DNA from: Mya arenaria
Taxonomy: Eukaryota > Mollusca > Bivalvia > Myida > Myidae
Direction: 5' to 3'
Assembly: GCF_026914265.1 (NCBI RefSeq)
Contig: NC_069136.1
Coordinates: forward strand, 17,421,228 to 17,485,227
DNA: 64,000 nt
Shown here: piece by piece, positions 59,690 to 64,000 of the stretch
Layout: each line of letters opens with the position of its first letter
Numbering within the stretch: the first letter of the stretch is position 1
The notes under the pieces: generated by a model
What the model saw: the letters and a program-made list of their open reading frames with translations, nothing else
Databases searched by the model: none
What the model was told of the DNA's origin: nothing
Made by a program: the position numbers and the translations under genes

Positions 59690-60259
59690 AGGATTTTCTT
59701 CTGAATTATCTTAAAGACATGTTAATGTGATATATATTTAAGATAATTGATGTACAACTAAATTATATTATCTAAACAGGTCCAAGCAACCGATGAATGT
59801 CTTCAGGCTCTCGCCCGTATTTTTTTTGGTCTATATTTATAACACATCAAAATGTAGTTATATATTTATACTACTCAAACTTTGCTTAAGGATCACCTAT
59901 ACACATATACATATAATTATGTATACATAGTCAGATGTAGTCTAAATTAGCAAAATATATGAACGATAATTATTCAGAGTTATCTACTCAAGATGTATTA
60001 CAGACAATCTCTACATGGCGCTTTCTGTGTAAAATACAAATGAAGCACATTTGTCCAGATTAGTAATAGCCTAGCAAAGTAAACACTAAGGTTACACCCT
60101 CCGCAAGAGTCTGACTATTGCAACTGTGACAGGATAGTTGACAAAGCTTTCATCATAAATATCGGTACTAAGTGAAAATAAATATTTCATGTTATCCGAG
60201 ACAAAATTATTGAATGTCAAAAAGCTAGTATCAAGGTAGCTGGCGACAAAAAAATGACT
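59690..60259 (-). other. Gene 2 intron 1, first part
   Basis: AT-rich, no exon recognised. The phrase CGATGAATGTCTTCAGGCTC (59791-59810) echoes 52033-52050 in gene 1 intron 1, a trace of the tandem duplication. Confidence 0.5.
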
Positions 60260-60577
60260 TTAAAGCTGTACTTCCACAGATTTATCGTTTTTACAACTTT
60301 TTTTTATTTTTGTCTTGAAAAGAGCAAATATTTGCGTAAATATCTGCAAACCAATGATAAAAGATTACTGATAATAGATCAGATATTAACAGATTTGCAT
60401 ATTTCCGATCGAAAATTAATGTTTTATGGCATTAATGTTTTAGCTTACATATAACATTTGCGACCTATTTTTTTCAGCAGTCTTATATCACGGGTTCCTT
60501 GGATTTTTTTGGAAAATTGGGTCGTTTCAAGAAAAAAAAGTTGTCAAAACCTCCAATCTGTGAGAGTGCAACTTTAA
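60260..60577. mobile_element. TTAA MITE family B, copy 3
   Basis: TTAAAGCTGTACTTCCACAG start and GAGAGTGCAACTTTAA end, with the family's ACAACTTTTTTTT stretch. It lies in gene 2 intron 1. Confidence 0.8.
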
Positions 60578-61067
60578 GATGAATATAAAGAATTAAATCA
60601 CGCCATATCAAAACGAAACATGTTTTAGTCGTATATAAGACATTTTAAACCTGTCTGAAATAAAACTCCCACGGTTGCCGTCTTCATATTCGAGCCTATG
60701 CAAAGGAAAAACCCCAAAACAATTTGAGTTAATTTCTTGTATAATAACCTCTTTTTGAATGAAAAAAAAATAGTATTGAATCCGATTTTATATTATTAAA
60801 AAACTCCGATCCTCAAGGATGAGCACGTCGCGAAGGGAGCAAGACATTCCCTGAAATGATTGAATAAATATATTGTATGCAGGTTATGGAGCTCGTACAA
60901 ATCAAGCTAGGCCCTTTCTTCTTGTCTTTTTAGATTTCAATAATCGCGGTTTCCATAGCAGTTTGGCTTCGAAATGAATACTATTCTATGTACCCAAAAC
61001 CGGCGGGGTTAAATCTTCGGCATCAGAAAAAAATTAGGTGATTAAAAGCAAGTATGTTTTTTTGTTT

Positions 61068-61130
61068 TATGTCTTTTGCGTTTACCCTGTGCCATTAAAC
61101 GGTTTTTATGTTTAAACATTTGGCTACTGA
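61068..61130 (+). repeat. Short dispersed repeat, copy 2
   Basis: Matches 47390-47456 (GCGTTTACCCTGTGCCATTA). Confidence 0.65.
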
Positions 61131-61181
61131 ACTTTTTTCTGTGGGTTTTCACATAGATATTGAGTAGAACCGGATACTTAC

Positions 61182-61245
61182 TTTGCCCATAAATACCCAG
61201 CGGAACACATCCAACAAAAATGAAAACTTTTACTATGGTATTCAT
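61182..61245 (-). CDS. Gene 2 exon 1, intact signal peptide
   Basis: 64 nt reading MNTIVKVFIFVGCVPLGIYG and Q, a charged start, hydrophobic core and small residues at the likely cleavage site. Donor CAAA|GTAAGT. Confidence 0.75.
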
Positions 61246-61652
61246 TTTAAACAAGCTAGACGCTTACAATAACAAGCATGGCATTGCTTGTCTTATAATG
61301 TTTGTAGCTCGCAGTAAATTTCAGGAGATAACATAAGGCAATCCATTATCGTTTCATTTAATAATATGCGAAATTTCGTATGTAAGACCTTTCAAATACA
61401 ATCACGGCTTTGTCACTCAAAGTTTTTTTCTTTAATAAATTCAAGCATATCAAGCGAAATCCCTATTATCAAAGATGATGGCCACCATTTACGGACCGCA
61501 CACCTACGACATTCATAATGTCTTCAATGCTATGCCAATATTTTTCTGACATGGCATACCCTTGAAGGTGAGAATGATGGCTTTTGTATTTAAATTGTAA
61601 AGACGTCTTTTCATATGATAACCGCCATTAACAAGTTCGCACACCTGCGACA

Positions 61653-61708
61653 TCGGCGTTTACCCAGTGCCATAAAACCGGGTTTATGTTTAAATTTTTG
61701 CTACAGAG
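61653..61708 (+). repeat. Short dispersed repeat, copy 3
   Basis: Matches 47390-47456 (GGCGTTTACCCAGTGCCATA), upstream of gene 2. Confidence 0.65.
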
Positions 61709-62011
61709 CTTGTCAGAGTTTTTAACTTAAGTATCTTTAATGACAACGATGTTATGCCAATTATTGTTCTGACATAACAGACGAACAACGTTGTGAACAA
61801 TTTGTATAAAGGTGTTTTTATCTTAAATATAAAGACGTCTTTAAAATGTCGACATTGGAACCAAGGTCTTTGTACTAGATACGTCACATCCCTTTTAAGA
61901 GTAACAATATAAATATCGTCTAACTATGTTAATTATGAAACAAAACTACAGGCGAGACAAATGCTTCTATAGTTTTGTAACAATATAGATATTGTTTTTC
62001 TATGAAAATCC

Positions 62012-62330
62012 TTAAAGGGACTCGCTTATGTGTTTGGACTAAAAATAGCTTTACCGGTATTGCATCCGAAAGCACTGATTTTATCATTATTTAACATTAT
62101 TATATCAAAAATGCATACACATACAATTTAAGTAAAACAAATATTTTGGTATAACTTGGCTGCAACGATTGAAAATTGTGGCCTTCAATGACGATATTTT
62201 AGCAAATATCAACATTTACTGAAGGGTTCAAGCTGTCAGTTTCGTAGTTTTGACGGGCCTGATGATTGCAACACTTTATTACGTTATAAAAAAAAAGTGC
62301 ATTTTATAAAACATAAGCGAGTCCCTTTAA
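62012..62330. mobile_element. TTAA MITE family D, copy 3 (best preserved)
   Basis: Near-perfect inverted ends TTAAAGGGACTCGCTTATG and CATAAGCGAGTCCCTTTAA. 319 bp with no coding capacity. Confidence 0.88.
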
Positions 62331-63924
62331 CGAAGCCGTAGGCGCATAATGTTCGTTACTGACCAATACAATTATAAAGTGTAATAGGTGTTATATGAAT
62401 GTATCTGCATGCTATATAAGATTTTCCTATTCAAATAAAGACCATAACAATTGTAAGACCGAATGTAATGCTAAGCAAAGGTTCACAACTTACCATGCTG
62501 GCGAATAATTTTATGAAGTTTAATGACTCCATGTGTTATTTATTATAGAGTAATTGTTTACGAGATGTATGCCACGCAATATTTTTCCAACCACTTATTG
62601 AAAGGCCATTATTATAGACGGAGTTGAACGTCAAACAAAACCCTAGCTACATAATTGACCATACTGACCACAACTGTCTTACAATCTATGTAGATATGTT
62701 GTGAGTTTTGTAAGTATAATACTTTTTGAGGTACATACGATGCAAGATATTACGGACGGCCTGAGCGCATGGCGGACGAACTGACGACATGGGTAAATAT
62801 TTATGTCCCTAGAAGCGGGTCAAACAATGCGTTTACCTATTTTTGAAAAAAACCGCTAAGAGCATACAAATGGAAGAAATTAAAATTCCTGGGTCTTCTC
62901 GGTATATATGTATCGTTCTTTTCAGGACATTAAACTTAAATTTCATTGATGTTTGTTTATTTTGCAGAAATTTACCAGGCGTTTACAAATTCATTTTTTT
63001 TCAAAATAATAACACCTTCTTTTCTATCTCTAAGTATCGCTATTGAAATTTACAGTGACGCTCCGATATGGTCACATCTATTTGCTATTGCAAATGCGAT
63101 TGCGTGCCTTCTATTCATCTCGTTTGAAAAATAGTTACTGGCACTAACACCACAATAGCTTAGGCCAGTCCAGGGTCGTTTAGATTAAGGTTCAATATAT
63201 GCCCGTATAAAAGAAATCACTAAATCAATCTAATTCGCCTTAAAGTAGCACGCCTTATGTGTGTGAGTAATTTTCTTTTTAAAGGTCAAGAGAGATTACA
63301 GCCATAACTTGACTGATGAAATAGAATCAGATAAACATTATAAAATAATTTGAACAAAGGTGGAGGTATTAAAAAATATGTTTATTAATTTATTAACCTG
63401 CTTCGGACAGTAAACTTAAAAGTGATTTATATGTTTAATAATTATTTTTGAAGTGTTTTTGTATGCTCACAATTTTCCGTTGTTTAGTTTTTTAATGAAT
63501 ATAAATACACACATGCTAAATACATCTGGCCGTTGAAACCTAATCCTACTTAAATAAACCATAATTCTTATATTTGATTGTCAAATATATAATATAAAAG
63601 TTCCCAAAGCCAAATACAATGTACTCTTTTCATCCTTAACCCTCTGTCTTTTTTCTGCAGCACCCTGTCGTATAAAAACCAACTCTAAAGCCAAGAAGCT
63701 TTGCAGTGCGAAACTATTTTGTTCTTGTTTTCCTGTGTAGTAATGGGTCTCTCGTTAAGCGACTGTAAGACACCGATCTTTGTGTCTTTATACATATCAA
63801 AATTACGCCTGATATATTTTGTACAAATAGCTACAATAGTTCTTTTATTTACTAGTATTCAATTAGTTTGTTTGGTTGTCAACGGTTATATGATAATGAT
63901 CTACTATAAGACATTTACCCTATA
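62331..63924. other. Gene-free right flank
   Basis: AT-rich sequence. No gene, RNA or repeat was recognised on either strand; short frames here lack homology or splice context. Confidence 0.5.
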
Positions 63925-64000
63925 AAGTCGACCCTCGTTGGCTTGAACTCGCTTGGCTCAATTGTTAAACTTGAAGTTAAAAAACGCCCAATATCGCTTA
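63925..64000. mobile_element. pogo/Tigger-like MITE, copy 3, cut by the window edge
   Basis: AGTCGACCCTCGTTGGCTTG and the following GAACTCGCTTGGCTC match the left end of 32196-32370. Confidence 0.65.

Larger units (their letters stand above)
54477..61245 (-). pseudogene. IgGFc-binding / EGF / LU gene 2, decayed tandem copy
   Basis: Exons matched to gene 1: 61182-61245, 58495-59681, 57954-58067, 57562-57675, 57104-57202, LU 1 remnant about 56820-56912, 56649-56749, 55572-55640, 54720-54821, 54481-54477. The signal peptide, EGF 1 and two LU 2 exons are sound. Defects: frame shifts near 59262, 58990 and 58846 in the large exon; donor GT changed to AT after EGF 2; EGF 3 shortened to 99 nt and missing four cysteines; the first two LU 1 exons not found; a 13-base loss at the start of 54720-54821. 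Most likely a pseudogene, but transcription cannot be excluded. Confidence 0.8.

Overview
The window is AT-rich eukaryotic DNA with spliced genes, GT-AG introns, tRNA-derived SINEs and many short inverted-repeat transposons. The mix of gene families (ZNFX1, MSL2, an IgGFc-binding/EGF/Ly-6 receptor family) and the repeat types suggests a bivalve mollusc. That assignment is inference; no species marker is visible.

Positions 1-31000 are a tandem segmental duplication. Unit 1 (about 3570-17750) holds an intact seven-exon ZNFX1 homologue on the + strand. Its coding exons sum to exactly 5673 nt (1890 aa plus stop) with all six splice phases consistent. It has an RG-rich N-terminus, a UPF1-like SF1 helicase, a run of NFX1-type zinc fingers and a C-terminal RZ-type finger. 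Unit 2 (about 18155-30740) repeats the promoter region, carries the exon 2-3-4 cassette twice, lacks exon 5 and the helicase, and ends in a decayed zinc-finger tail with a shortened RZ finger. A fossil DIRS-like retroelement and an LTR-like fossil sit in unit 2.

Positions 31000-44000 are repeat-rich and contain one clear gene: an MSL2-like RING/CXC protein on the - strand (39198-40262). Several MITE families recur across the window with recognisable target duplications: three copies with a 5-bp duplication, three TTAA-flanked families, a pogo-like TA family, a TAA-flanked Harbinger-like element, a Mutator-like element with a 9-bp duplication, and one element nested inside another. A 145-bp tandem array rich in nuclear-receptor half-sites lies downstream of MSL2.

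Positions 44000-61250 hold two tandem - strand genes of one architecture: signal peptide, IgGFc-binding N-terminal domain in one large exon, three 38-residue EGF modules each on a 114-nt phase-1 exon, then Ly-6/uPAR (LU) domains over short exons. The upstream-facing copy (44065-52830) is complete apart from two single-base frame breaks. The other (54477-61245) has many defects and looks like a pseudogene.

ZNFX1 is known elsewhere as an antiviral/small-RNA helicase, and IgGFc-binding proteins as mucosal or haemolymph defence proteins, so the window looks like an expanding immune-gene neighbourhood. No operon-like link between the genes is implied.
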